Numbered from the stretch's first letter, positions 21,352-30,367 are shown. The stretch is DNA of 37,341 nucleotides from an uncultured Porphyromonadaceae bacterium (GCA_900548705.1 URLF01000015.1:1-37341); one strand, 5' to 3'. Translations and numbers: made by a program. Notes: generated from the letters alone by a model not told the origin.

Positions 21352-23454
21352 TCAAAGGCGGCGGAAAGAAATCGCAAAACCTCCGCCGGGAACCATATGC
21401 ACAGGGATTGAATCGGAGGCGGAGACTGTACGGCGGCTGATCACATACGCTTCCGGATTGGTGTCGTAATGGGCATCGGACGCATCGGCGTAGATGGTGG
21501 CCTCATATTGCGCTCCTGAATCGAGGAAGTCGAGACGGAGGGTGTCTGAATGCCCGTCGGCATTGGCCACACCCCCGGCAAACCAGTTGTCACTGTTCTT
21601 GTCCTTACGAGCCACGATTATGTACTCACCCGGCTCGGCATCGATATAGCGGCTCTCGCTCCAGTCGACAGGCACATCCTTTATGAACTGGAACGCGTCC
21701 ATCTTCTCGGCGTAATGCTCCGGCATATCGGCAGCCATCTGGAGGGGGGAGTACATAGTCATGTAGAGGGCAAGCTGATTGGCGATAGTGGCGCGTTTAT
21801 GCTCTGTGTTACCGGGAGCGAAGGTGCTGAAATTCATCTTGAAGATGCCCGGAGTGAAATCCATCGGACCACCTTTCAGGCGGGTGAAGGGGAGAATGGT
21901 CACATGGGCCGGCGACATATTCTGGTATTCGGTACCCATCGCGCTCTCGTTGCCGATAAGGTTGGGGTAAGTACGGGCCAGACCTGTCGGACGGACAGCC
22001 TCATGGGCGTTGACCATAATCTTCTTATCGGCGGCTTTCTTGACCGCATTGAGGTAATGCCTTACAGACCACTGGCTGTAATGGTTCTCACCCTTGGGGA
22101 GGAAGTTGCCGACATAGCCGCTCTTGACAGCATTGTAGCCATAACGGTTCATCAGGTCATAGGCGCGGTCGATATGACGCTCATAATTGGGCACCGAGCC
22201 GGATGTCTCATGGTGCATCATCAGGCGTATCCCCTTTGAATGGGCATATTCATTAAGGGCCTTGATGTCGAAGTCGGGATAAGGTGTCACGAAATCAAAC
22301 ACATAATCTTTCTGCTTGCCGAACCAGTCTTCCCATCCGATGTTCCATCCCTCGATGAGCAGCTGGTCCATACCGTTGGCGGCGGCGAAATCTATGTAGC
22401 GGCGCACATTCTCATTGTTAGCCCCATGTCGGCCATGAGGGGTGGCCTTGGAGTAATCGAAAGTGGCGAGGTCGAAATTCTCGGCATCACAATAAGACCA
22501 CGCGCTTTTGCCGGTAATCATCTCCCACCATACACCCATATACTTGATTGGCGTTATCCATGAGGTGTCCTCAATCGCGCACGGGTCATTGAGGTTGTAG
22601 ATGATGTTAGTCGCGAGAATATCGGTGGCCTTCTCACCCGCCATCACCACACGCCAGGGTGTACGGAACGGAGTGGCAATCCTGGCCTTCGTCCCGTCGG
22701 GAGAGGGGGTGAGCCATGACACGAAGGTCATCGTGGAGTCATTGAGATTGAGGTGCATCGCCGGATAATCCACCAGCGCGGCCTCGTGGAGGTTGAGATA
22801 TTTGCCCGAGGGGGTCTTCAGCATAAGTGAGGTCTGCACACCTGTCGGCGAGAACATAGACTGGGAGACATTCGCCATATGGCGTTTGGCCGAATGGGCG
22901 CGTATCTCACTCAGGCGTGAACGGGTGTATTCATATTCCTGGGTGTCGTAATCACCTGGAATCCACCAGGCGGTGTAGTCACCTTCCATAGCCATCTCCG
23001 ACAGCTCGTCGGCAATAACAAATTCCGACTCGGCCTGCTCGGGGAAAACATATCGGAAAGCCGCCCCGTCATCATATGCGCGGAATTCGACATCAAGCCT
23101 GCGGGTCTCCCCTGAGGGAAGAACCTGCGACATAAAGATGGTCATTGAATTGTAGTGGTTGGCGATTGAGGCGTTTTCTCCCCATACCGGATTCCAGGTC
23201 TCATCGACCGACCCACGGGCCACACTGTCAATCCGGAATCCCTCAAGCATCGGAGCGGCATCTTTAAGACGGAAGCCGAGACCGGAAGGGCGTATTATCT
23301 CCTCACCGTCGAAAGTCACCGAATAAACGGGCCGTCCGGTCGAGGAAAGACTGAAATCAACAACTATGCCACCATCCGGAGAGGTGACCTTTTCAGCAGC
23401 CGACATACCACTGGCGGCTGTCAACAGAGATAGAATTAAGGCAAGTTTTTTCAT
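21352..23454 (-). CDS. GH97 alpha-glucosidase, SusB-like
   Basis: 700 residues with a signal peptide ending near SGMSAA, so periplasmic. It is close in sequence and length to SusB of Bacteroides thetaiotaomicron, an inverting, calcium-dependent alpha-glucosidase that cuts malto-oligosaccharides to glucose. The catalytic and calcium-binding glutamates fall at the expected spacing: Glu368 (LLIEGW), Glu416 (MHHETS), Glu485 (NAHEAVRP) and Glu509 (GTEY). The two catalytic bases being Glu marks the inverting subgroup. No SusC/SusD pair is present here. It lies downstream of a SusR-like regulator gene and has its own promoter. Confidence 0.95.
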   Translation of the reverse strand: MKKLALILSLLTAASGMSAAEKVTSPDGGIVVDFSLSSTGRPVYSVTFDGEEIIRPSGLGFRLKDAAPMLEGFRIDSVARGSVDETWNPVWGENASIANHYNSMTIFMSQVLPSGETRRLDVEFRAYDDGAAFRYVFPEQAESEFVIADELSEMAMEGDYTAWWIPGDYDTQEYEYTRSRLSEIRAHSAKRHMANVSQSMFSPTGVQTSLMLKTPSGKYLNLHEAALVDYPAMHLNLNDSTMTFVSWLTPSPDGTKARIATPFRTPWRVVMAGEKATDILATNIIYNLNDPCAIEDTSWITPIKYMGVWWEMITGKSAWSYCDAENFDLATFDYSKATPHGRHGANNENVRRYIDFAAANGMDQLLIEGWNIGWEDWFGKQKDYVFDFVTPYPDFDIKALNEYAHSKGIRLMMHHETSGSVPNYERHIDRAYDLMNRYGYNAVKSGYVGNFLPKGENHYSQWSVRHYLNAVKKAADKKIMVNAHEAVRPTGLARTYPNLIGNESAMGTEYQNMSPAHVTILPFTRLKGGPMDFTPGIFKMNFSTFAPGNTEHKRATIANQLALYMTMYSPLQMAADMPEHYAEKMDAFQFIKDVPVDWSESRYIDAEPGEYIIVARKDKNSDNWFAGGVANADGHSDTLRLDFLDSGAQYEATIYADASDAHYDTNPEAYVISRRTVSASDSIPVHMVPGGGFAISFRRL

Positions 23455-23479
23455 GATGTTGTTTTGGGTTGTTACACCG

Positions 23480-23487
23480 CAAATTTA
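23480..23487 (-). promoter_or_regulatory. GH97 gene promoter, -7 box
   Basis: TAAATTTG followed by CG on the minus strand, 26 bases upstream of the ATG. The -33 position has no TTTG, as expected for an activator-dependent promoter. Confidence 0.6.
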
Positions 23488-23526
23488 CACCATCAAACAC
23501 CTCTTCGGGCCATCCGGGAGTAAAAC

Positions 23527-23554
23527 AGTAGCTACTTCAAACAACTAAGTAGTT
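23527..23554. promoter_or_regulatory. Candidate activator operator upstream of the GH97 promoter
   Basis: CTACTT at 23532-23537 and AAGTAG at 23547-23552 form an inverted repeat, extended outward to AGCTACTT/AAGTAGTT with one G-T pair; the left part is also the 10-bp palindrome AGTAGCTACT (23527-23536). The centre is about 70 bases upstream of the predicted start site. Confidence 0.4.
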
Positions 23555-23603
23555 ATTTATCACTGATTTGCGCAACAGCCACCCACTAAAAACAGTAGTG
23601 GAT

Positions 23604-25211
23604 TCAGGGCTTTATTTCCATAACCTTGTCCTCAAATTCCTCTCGGGGACATACCGCCGCGTTACGCATCTTCACCCTATAATTATATATTGTGGAGACC
23701 GACCGCCGCAGGAAACCGGCAATCTGCTCGGAGTCGGTAAGCCCCAGCCGAATCAGCGCTAAAGTGCGAATCTCGTTAGACATCGACCCGTCGCGGTTGA
23801 GCGCCACCTGCTTGTCCGAGGCAAGGAGACGATTTAGGTTATCTACGAAACCCGGGAACAGCGAGAGGAATGTGGAATCGAAATTGGAATAGAATTTTTT
23901 AAGTTCCCGGTCATCATCCGCAGCAGCCAGAAGTTTCTCAACCCCGGCCAAACCTTTGCTCCGCGCGGCCGCCGAGACATTTCCACGGAACTCCTCGAAC
24001 CGGCCTACGAAATAAGAACACAGATTGAAATACTGCACCAGATAGGCATCCTTGACCTTGTTGCTCTCAGAGATACGCCCGTTCATCGCCTCCAGTTCGC
24101 GGTTGATTTCCCGGAGACGCGAGTTAAGCTCCTTCTCCCTCACGGCAGCCCGGCCCACGGCATTGCGGGACCGGATGGTCAGCACCAGCGCCCCGACAAG
24201 ACAGATGGCAAGCAGGGAAATTCCGACAACAAACCATCGCTGTATGTCGCGCTCGCATTGCATCTGACGCTCATGCGCCCTGACAATCTGGGGCATTATG
24301 CCATTTACCGCCACCATATTGTCAAGGACTTTGGTGGAATTGGCATCCTCTACCGCCAGGTCAATATAGCGGTATGCCCGGTCGACATCTCCCGTGGCGA
24401 GCAACAGCGCGGCAAGCTCATAGAGCGACTTGTAGTCGCGCACCGGGGTCATCATATCGTAAACCGCACTTGCCGCTATGCTCCTTATCGCTGCGACAGT
24501 GTCGCGCCGCTGGAGATAAATCCGGCCAAGCAGATAATTGGTAATCGCCATATTGCGGGGATTGGCCGGAATATGGTTACGGTTTGTGTCAAGTACCTCG
24601 GCAGCCCCTTTGAGATTTCCCCGGAGACGCCGGAGATTGCTTTCGTTGTAAATCCATTCGGAAGAGGCGGAGTCAAGAACGACACTCATCCTTTCATGCC
24701 AAGGTAACGGATTATGGCCGTTCATGCTCTCATAGGCAACCATGAAATCATACCATATGGCCTTGACCACCGGGAACACCGTGTCAGGCAACGCCTGCCG
24801 CATCTGCGTCACCGCCTCGGGAACACGTCCACGGGCGAGAAGCACCCGCGCAAGATTCAACCTCGCCACCGACAGCCGGGGGCCACCGCTGAATCCCTCC
24901 GCCACAACCGCCTTACGGGTGGCATACATGACCGCCGAATCGAGATCATAGGAATAATACTCCCCGAAAATCCGGTCATAAAGCCGATATCGCCCCTCAT
25001 CGTCAGCCGACGGCACCAACGATTTCAACGAGTCGAGTCTGCGCTCTTTCTCGCCAAGATAGCTGTCGCGGCTGACAATCTCAGAGTCAAGGCGACGCAG
25101 CACATCCTCCGTCAGGTCATCATTTACACGGACATCACCCGACGAGCCGCAGGAGAGGATCATCCCCGACAGCAACGGCAACAGTATGGCGATGAACACT
25201 GACCTCAACAT
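23604..25211 (-). CDS. SusR-like membrane-bound transcriptional regulator (DUF6377 type)
   Basis: 535 residues. A signal peptide with a lipobox-like ILSC (Cys21) leads into a helical, TPR-like region up to about 320, one membrane helix at about 326-347 (WFVVGISLLAICLVGALVLTI), a coiled coil at about 355-390, a helical domain and a C-terminal helix-turn-helix at about 480-518 (LTDSEQIAGFLRRSVSTIYNYRVK). This layout matches SusR of B. thetaiotaomicron, the maltose-responsive activator of the sus starch genes. The SusB-like gene downstream supports a starch or maltose role. The start overlaps the preceding gene by seven bases. Whether Cys21 is really lipidated is unclear. Confidence 0.8.
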   Translation of the reverse strand: MLRSVFIAILLPLLSGMILSCGSSGDVRVNDDLTEDVLRRLDSEIVSRDSYLGEKERRLDSLKSLVPSADDEGRYRLYDRIFGEYYSYDLDSAVMYATRKAVVAEGFSGGPRLSVARLNLARVLLARGRVPEAVTQMRQALPDTVFPVVKAIWYDFMVAYESMNGHNPLPWHERMSVVLDSASSEWIYNESNLRRLRGNLKGAAEVLDTNRNHIPANPRNMAITNYLLGRIYLQRRDTVAAIRSIAASAVYDMMTPVRDYKSLYELAALLLATGDVDRAYRYIDLAVEDANSTKVLDNMVAVNGIMPQIVRAHERQMQCERDIQRWFVVGISLLAICLVGALVLTIRSRNAVGRAAVREKELNSRLREINRELEAMNGRISESNKVKDAYLVQYFNLCSYFVGRFEEFRGNVSAAARSKGLAGVEKLLAAADDDRELKKFYSNFDSTFLSLFPGFVDNLNRLLASDKQVALNRDGSMSNEIRTLALIRLGLTDSEQIAGFLRRSVSTIYNYRVKMRNAAVCPREEFEDKVMEIKP

Positions 25212-25735
25212 AGCGACCTGACCAAAACCTCATAAGCCGGGATATCCCGGAGGAAACGATACCCCTCCCCTTCCGTGGCCACACAGCAGAAATGACGCAT
25301 GCCATTGCTGACAATCAGCAGCGGTGCCCCCATGACAAGGTTGTAACGGGCAATCTGGTCAAACACCTTCTGGGTGATTTCAACCTCAGGAGCTTTGTAC
25401 TCGACAATCGCCAGTGGCCGCAGGTTGCCGAGGGTGAATCCCTCGTTTACAATCGGGGTGAATTGTCCGGGGGAAGCGAACAACACCGTATCACACCGGC
25501 GGCGCGTGGTGTTCAACGACAGAGCCACCTCATTGGCGAGCAGTCCCGGAGGATACCCCAGATGATTGACAAGAAACTCCACGAAATGTTGCCGAACCCA
25601 TTCCTCGGGAGTCAGGGCCACAAACTTGTCTCGCAGCCGGTCATACACACGCCATATACCGTCGTCACACCGCTTTACGCGCAACGACGCGGGAGGCAGA
25701 CAGAGCCTGGGATATGCCGGGACGGAATTCTCCAT
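25205..25735 (-). CDS. HsdR_N-like PD-(D/E)XK nuclease-fold protein
   Basis: 176 residues resembling the N-terminal domain of type I restriction subunit R (HSDR_N family), found as a stand-alone protein in many Bacteroidetes. The nuclease-fold residues are visible: Glu69 in ANEVAL, Asp82 in RCDTVLF and the E-x-K pair Glu112/Lys114 in IVEYKAP. No helicase, methylase or specificity subunit is nearby, so this is not a restriction locus and the role is unknown. The ATG at 25735 shares its A with the TGA stop of the ligase gene, and the gene end overlaps the SusR-like start by seven bases. Confidence 0.75.
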   Translation of the reverse strand: MENSVPAYPRLCLPPASLRVKRCDDGIWRVYDRLRDKFVALTPEEWVRQHFVEFLVNHLGYPPGLLANEVALSLNTTRRRCDTVLFASPGQFTPIVNEGFTLGNLRPLAIVEYKAPEVEITQKVFDQIARYNLVMGAPLLIVSNGMRHFCCVATEGEGYRFLRDIPAYEVLVRSLC

Positions 25736-27408
25736 CAATTATAAAGGTAGCGCTTGATGGATTTCTTGGGGGTCTTCTCAAACTCGTGAGGAATGAGCTG
25801 GATATGGTCAATCTTCTCGTAAGGAGCGACAAGAGTGTTAAGCTCCTGGCGGTTATGCTCCATCAGCTCAGACAGGCGCGAGTTCTCGATATGGTCGGCA
25901 TCCATGCGTTCGTAATCGGGATAGACAATGGCGGTCAATCCCTTGCCACGCTCGACCACAAGACTCTCGCTGACATAAGGCATATTGTTGAGCTTGGCTT
26001 CGATCTCCTCGGGATAGATATTCTGGCCCGAAGCGGATAGAATCATAGTCTTGTAACGTCCACGGATAAAGAGTGTGCCGTCGTTCAATGTACCCATGTC
26101 GCCGGTGTGGAGCCATCCATCCTCATCGATGGTGGCGGCTGTCACATCCGGATTCTTGTAATACCCCATCATCCTGTTCTGGCCGCGCACACAAATCTCA
26201 CCGGGGATATTGACAGGATCGTCGCTGACAATCTTGGCTTCCATGTTGGGAATGACATGACCGCATGATGTCGGTATGAACTGCCGCCAGGGGGTGTAGC
26301 TGATAAGGGGGCAGCACTCGGTCATTCCGTAACCCACAGTGAAGGGGAACTTGATTTTATGCAGGAACTCCTCAACCTCGCTGTTGAGAGGGGCACCCCC
26401 GATAATCACCTCTTCGAACTCCCCGCCGAAAGACTCGACAAGCTTGTTGCGGATTTTGGCGTAAATCGCCCTGTCGACAAACGGTACGGCAAGCACCCAT
26501 CGGATGGCGCGTCGTGTAATCATCGGCACAATCTGCTTGCGGTAGATTTTCTCAAGAATGAGTGGCACGCATATGACAAGGTTGGGTTTCACCTGAGACA
26601 AGGCTTTGAGCAGCAACTTGGGGGTTGGAGTCTTGCCGAATACAGTGATGAACGAACCGGTTGCCAGTGGGACAAGCATGTCGAAAGTACATCCATAGGC
26701 ATGAGCCAGCGGGAGGAACGACAACGCACGGGAGCCTTGGTAATGGAGACGCGACTCTATACCGAACCCCACATTTCCGGCAATGTTGTCATATGTGAGC
26801 ATCACCCCCTTGGAGAAGCCGGTGGTACCGGAGGTATAGTTTATGATAGCAATGTCATCCTTGTCCACAGATGGGTACACCACATCTTCCCGTGAGAAAC
26901 CATCCGGATAGGTGGAACGGAATTTGCGGGTAAGGTTGCGGATAATCCGCTGGGCGGAAGGCTGTCCCTCAACGGAACGTTCGGCCAATACCTGACGGGT
27001 CTCCAGAGACAATACCGCTCTCAGCTGCGGCATCTCATCGAAGTCATATGTCTCCCATACCGGCTGACTGACAATCAGCAATGTGGCCTCGGAATGGTTG
27101 ACGATATGCTGGCTGTCGTGGGAATTGAAGTCAGACAGAATCGGCACAATGGTAGCCCCGTAGGTGATTGTGGCCATGAAAAACATCACCCAAGTGGCGG
27201 AGTTCTTGCCGAGCAAAGCCACTTTGTCGCCGGGCGCGATTCCCATCTGCTTGTAGAACAGATGGACACGGGCAATCCGGCGAGAGAGGTCGGCATAGGT
27301 AAGCACCTCTTCCGACCCGAAGTCGGTCAATGCGGGCAAATCCCACGATTCCCGGAAAGATTCCTGGTAAGTCTCAAGTATGTTCTCAGGATAATATAAG
27401 CGTTTCAT
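25735..27408 (-). CDS. AMP-forming long-chain acyl-CoA ligase-like protein
   Basis: 557 residues of the ANL superfamily, which adenylates a carboxylic acid and transfers it to CoA. The P-loop-like motif YTSGTTGFSKG, the GYGMTECCPL motif, the LHTGDMG motif and the C-terminal catalytic Lys region TPKKSIKRYLYN are all present. The protein is likely a fatty-acid activating enzyme, but the chain length is not readable. I start at the ATG at 27408; the frame continues to a TTG at 27429 beside the cdaA stop. It lies 21 bases after cdaA and is coupled to the HsdR_N-like gene by a one-base overlap. Confidence 0.9.
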   Translation of the reverse strand: MKRLYYPENILETYQESFRESWDLPALTDFGSEEVLTYADLSRRIARVHLFYKQMGIAPGDKVALLGKNSATWVMFFMATITYGATIVPILSDFNSHDSQHIVNHSEATLLIVSQPVWETYDFDEMPQLRAVLSLETRQVLAERSVEGQPSAQRIIRNLTRKFRSTYPDGFSREDVVYPSVDKDDIAIINYTSGTTGFSKGVMLTYDNIAGNVGFGIESRLHYQGSRALSFLPLAHAYGCTFDMLVPLATGSFITVFGKTPTPKLLLKALSQVKPNLVICVPLILEKIYRKQIVPMITRRAIRWVLAVPFVDRAIYAKIRNKLVESFGGEFEEVIIGGAPLNSEVEEFLHKIKFPFTVGYGMTECCPLISYTPWRQFIPTSCGHVIPNMEAKIVSDDPVNIPGEICVRGQNRMMGYYKNPDVTAATIDEDGWLHTGDMGTLNDGTLFIRGRYKTMILSASGQNIYPEEIEAKLNNMPYVSESLVVERGKGLTAIVYPDYERMDADHIENSRLSELMEHNRQELNTLVAPYEKIDHIQLIPHEFEKTPKKSIKRYLYN

Positions 27409-27429
27409 AATTCTAAATGTTTGAGTCAA

Positions 27430-28215
27430 TCAGACCGGGACGGGCAACGCCGACAGGCGTTTTTCGAGTTCGGTCGAGGATAGGCGGGTAGAGAGACGTC
27501 CACGGTAGGCCACTGAAATATTTCCTGTCTCCTCGGAGACCACGATGGCAAACGCATCGGTGGCCTGTGAGATACCGAGGGCCGAACGGTGGCGCAGTCC
27601 GAGGGAACGCGGCACATCCGTGTCATGGCTCACAGGGAGAATGCAGCCGGCAGCTTTCAGTCTCCGACCCGCTATAATCAATGCTCCGTCATGAAGCGGT
27701 GAATTTTTGAAAAAAATGTTCTCGATAAGGCGCGAGTTGATTTCCGCGTCGATCATGTCGCCGGTCTTCTCGTAATTTTCCAAGGGGACATCCTGCTCGA
27801 TCACAATCAAGGCTCCGGTCTTGGATTTGGACATCGACATGCAGGAGTAGACTATCGGCATAACCCGCGTATGGAGGTCGGAACCGTCCCCGTCATGATC
27901 CTTCTTGTGATGGAAAATCGAGGTCAGGAATTTCCATCGCTTTTTCGAACCAAGCTCGACAAGGAAACGCTTGATCTGGTCCTGGAATATGATTACCAGA
28001 ATCAGCAGGCCGATGCTCATGAACTTGTCGAGAATCGAGCCGATGAGCTTCATCTCAAGAATCTCCGAGGCGACGACCCACACCACAATGAAGGCCAGCA
28101 CCCCGTAAAAGATATTGATTGTGCCTGACTCCCTCATTATCTTGTAGAGGTAGTAGAGCATCATCGCGACAATCGTGATGTCGAGAATGTCTTTCAGGCC
28201 AAACGATTCAATCAT
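27430..28215 (-). CDS. cdaA: Diadenylate cyclase CdaA
   Basis: 261 residues. Three membrane helices in the first 80 residues are followed by the DisA_N/DAC domain with the catalytic DGA motif at 176-178 (LHDGALIIAGRRL) and RHR at 208-210 (LRHRSALGISQ). It makes the second messenger c-di-AMP from two ATP molecules; in other bacteria this controls potassium, osmotic and wall homeostasis. The ATG is ten bases after the folP stop, a pairing I remember as common in Bacteroidetes. No GdpP-type phosphodiesterase or CdaR-like regulator is in the window. Confidence 0.95.
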   Translation of the reverse strand: MIESFGLKDILDITIVAMMLYYLYKIMRESGTINIFYGVLAFIVVWVVASEILEMKLIGSILDKFMSIGLLILVIIFQDQIKRFLVELGSKKRWKFLTSIFHHKKDHDGDGSDLHTRVMPIVYSCMSMSKSKTGALIVIEQDVPLENYEKTGDMIDAEINSRLIENIFFKNSPLHDGALIIAGRRLKAAGCILPVSHDTDVPRSLGLRHRSALGISQATDAFAIVVSEETGNISVAYRGRLSTRLSSTELEKRLSALPVPV

Positions 28216-28225
28216 AACCTGTGGG

Positions 28226-29101
28226 TTAGGTGTTTAGAAGCATTTCCATGACATCCACCGTCTGGCGGCAGGCGGCCACGTCATGGACTCTCAGAATGGC
28301 GGCTCCTTTCCCGAGGGCCACGGCGTTCAGGGCGGTGGTTCCGGGGAGGGATTCAGCCGGAGTCAGACCGAGAGGTCTGTATATCATAGACTTGCGGGAT
28401 ATACCCACAAGCATCGGACGATGGTCGAGCAACGAGTCGAGTTGCTGCAATCCGGCCATCAGCTCATAATTCTGGGCCGGAGTCTTCGCGAAACCGAAAC
28501 CGGGATCAACAATGATGTCACCTATTCCGGCAAGAAGAGCCTCGGCGATACGCCCATGCAGCTCCGAGGCCACTCCGGCCACAACCCCTGCGGGATAGTC
28601 AGTCAGGCTTCCCATCGTGTCAGGTGTGCCACGGGTGTGCATCATTATATATGGCACACCAAGCCGGGCCACAGCCGGAATCATCGAGTCATCCATCAAT
28701 CCGGCGGATATGTCATTGATGATGTCCGCGCCACACTCCTCGACCGCACAGCGGGCGACATCGGCGCGGAAGGTGTCGACAGACACCATTATATCAGGTG
28801 ACAGCCGCCTGACAGTCTCCACTCCCAGCCTGACGCGGCGCATCTCCTCCTCCCGGCTGACAGAATCAGACCCGGGACGGGTGGAGCAGCCACCGACATC
28901 GATAATGTCGGCCCCTTCGGAGATAAGGCGCGAGGCCATCTCCTCCACCGACTCCCGGTTGCAGTCGCAGTCTGTGGCCGAACCGTCCAGAGTCCTTGAC
29001 CCCGGATAAAAGGAGTCGGGGGTAATGTTGAGAATCCCCATCACGAGGGGACGGGTGAACTCCCTTACCTCGCCATGTATGTCGAGTGAAAACTTTTTCA
29101 T
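28226..29101 (-). CDS. folP: Dihydropteroate synthase
   Basis: 291 residues, TIM-barrel enzyme joining p-aminobenzoate to the pterin diphosphate in folate synthesis, the target of sulfonamides. Conserved loops are in place: GILNITPDSF near 22-31, DIIDVGGCSTRPGSD, INDISAG, DPGFGFAKT and VGISRKS. It heads a minus-strand run with cdaA. The promoter -7 box ends four bases from the ATG, so the mRNA is predicted to start at or beside the start codon. Confidence 0.96.
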   Translation of the reverse strand: MKKFSLDIHGEVREFTRPLVMGILNITPDSFYPGSRTLDGSATDCDCNRESVEEMASRLISEGADIIDVGGCSTRPGSDSVSREEEMRRVRLGVETVRRLSPDIMVSVDTFRADVARCAVEECGADIINDISAGLMDDSMIPAVARLGVPYIMMHTRGTPDTMGSLTDYPAGVVAGVASELHGRIAEALLAGIGDIIVDPGFGFAKTPAQNYELMAGLQQLDSLLDHRPMLVGISRKSMIYRPLGLTPAESLPGTTALNAVALGKGAAILRVHDVAACRQTVDVMEMLLNT

Positions 29102-29105
29102 CCTA

Positions 29106-29137
29106 CGAAGTTAAGAAAAATCCCCGGCAACACCAAA
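29106..29137 (-). promoter_or_regulatory. folP promoter placed next to the start codon
   Basis: On the minus strand TTTG at 29137-29134, exactly 20 bases, then TAACTTCG at 29113-29106 (one mismatch to consensus), then TAGG and the ATG at 29101. Confidence 0.65.
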
Positions 29138-29142
29138 TCGGA

Positions 29143-29174
29143 TTTGCGGGGGTGAAGTTTTAGGTGTATATTTG
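29143..29174 (+). promoter_or_regulatory. Promoter of the LytS/LytTR operon
   Basis: TTTG at 29143-29146, exactly 20 bases, then TATATTTG at 29167-29174, a perfect Bacteroidetes promoter. The -33 element is five bases from that of the divergent folP promoter. Confidence 0.85.
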
Positions 29175-29200
29175 CAGTATAATAAACCGTTGTAACAAGG

Positions 29201-30367
29201 ATGCATACCACAGAAAACATCTTGCACCCCCCGCATGGCACACAGACCCGAAGGGAGCAGGTGGTCAGGTTCCTGACCCATCTCATATGCCTGGGGATGC
29301 TCTTCATACTCCCCGAGATACTCAACTCCATGGGGAAACCGTTCCGCAATGTGCCGGAGCTGAAACTCGGGGTATACGCCAAGGCGCTGGTGTTCATCGC
29401 GGTATTCTATGTCAATTATTGCTTCATCATCGGGCGATCGTTCGAGCGGAAACGTTTCGCCTGGCGGCTTATCGGCTACAACCTGATTGTGATAGCGGCA
29501 TCGATGGTGCTGTTCAGGTTGATAAGCATCTGGATGGAACCATACTGGGAGGAGGCATGGCGTATCCGGCAGGCTTCAAAGGGCATCATCGAAGCGACTC
29601 GGACGAAGCCCCATCCTCACGGACTTCTCCACTGGCTCAACTTCTATGCCCGCGACGTGGTGATGCTTGTGCTGACCATCGGACTCAGTATCGCCCTGAA
29701 ACTCAGCGATACCTGGCTCAGATTGTCGCGCCGCTCCGAGCAGCTTGTGGCCGCCCGTCGCCAGGAGGAGCTGCAAAACCTGAAAAGCCAGCTCAACCCC
29801 CATTTCCTGTTCAACACCCTCAACTCGATATACGCCCTCATCGCGGTTTCCCCCGCCAAGGCCCAGGATGCCGTGCATGAACTGAGCGGGATGTTACGGT
29901 ATGTACTTTATGATGACAGGCAGGTAGTGGAGCTGAGCCGCGAACTGTCATTTGTCGAGAATTATGTCAAGCTGATGGGGCTGAGGTTGCCGCCATCCAC
30001 GAAACTGGAATGCGATCTCGCGGCTGGCCAAGCCGCCAATTCCCCGGTGCCACCGCTGCTGTTCATTCCCTTGGTCGAAAACGCGTTCAAACACAGCAAC
30101 ACCGGAGAGCCCGGAGCTGAAATCAAGGTGAGCATCAAGGCAGAGGGGGAAACCCTCACTTGCGTCGTGGATAACACCTGCCGTCCGGAGTCCACCACCT
30201 CACGAAAAGAGGACAAGAGCGGCGGCATAGGACTTCAGAACCTCAGACGCAGGTTACAGTTGATTTACGGCAACCGGGCGTCTCTTGAGACATCGCGCCA
30301 GAATGACATATTCAAAGCCACACTGATTATTCCCCTTGACACCACCAACCCTGAACGATCACTATGA
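29201..30367 (+). CDS. LytS/YehU-family sensor histidine kinase
   Basis: 388 residues. Four membrane helices at about 22-42, 61-80, 91-111 and 151-170 form the N-terminal sensor. The His_kinase domain follows with His201 in LKSQLNPHFLFNTLNS, and an ATPase domain with PLVENAFKHS and GGIGLQNLRRRL. Such kinases pair with LytTR regulators; the regulator gene here overlaps by four bases (ATGA). The signal is unknown. Confidence 0.93.
   Translation: MHTTENILHPPHGTQTRREQVVRFLTHLICLGMLFILPEILNSMGKPFRNVPELKLGVYAKALVFIAVFYVNYCFIIGRSFERKRFAWRLIGYNLIVIAASMVLFRLISIWMEPYWEEAWRIRQASKGIIEATRTKPHPHGLLHWLNFYARDVVMLVLTIGLSIALKLSDTWLRLSRRSEQLVAARRQEELQNLKSQLNPHFLFNTLNSIYALIAVSPAKAQDAVHELSGMLRYVLYDDRQVVELSRELSFVENYVKLMGLRLPPSTKLECDLAAGQAANSPVPPLLFIPLVENAFKHSNTGEPGAEIKVSIKAEGETLTCVVDNTCRPESTTSRKEDKSGGIGLQNLRRRLQLIYGNRASLETSRQNDIFKATLIIPLDTTNPERSL

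Noticed and set aside
21352..25211. A full polysaccharide utilisation locus
   Set aside because: There is a SusB-like enzyme and SusR-like regulator but no SusC/SusD pair or further glycan genes within the window.
25205..25735. Restriction-modification locus
   Set aside because: Only an HsdR N-terminal-like domain is present; there are no helicase, methylase or specificity genes.
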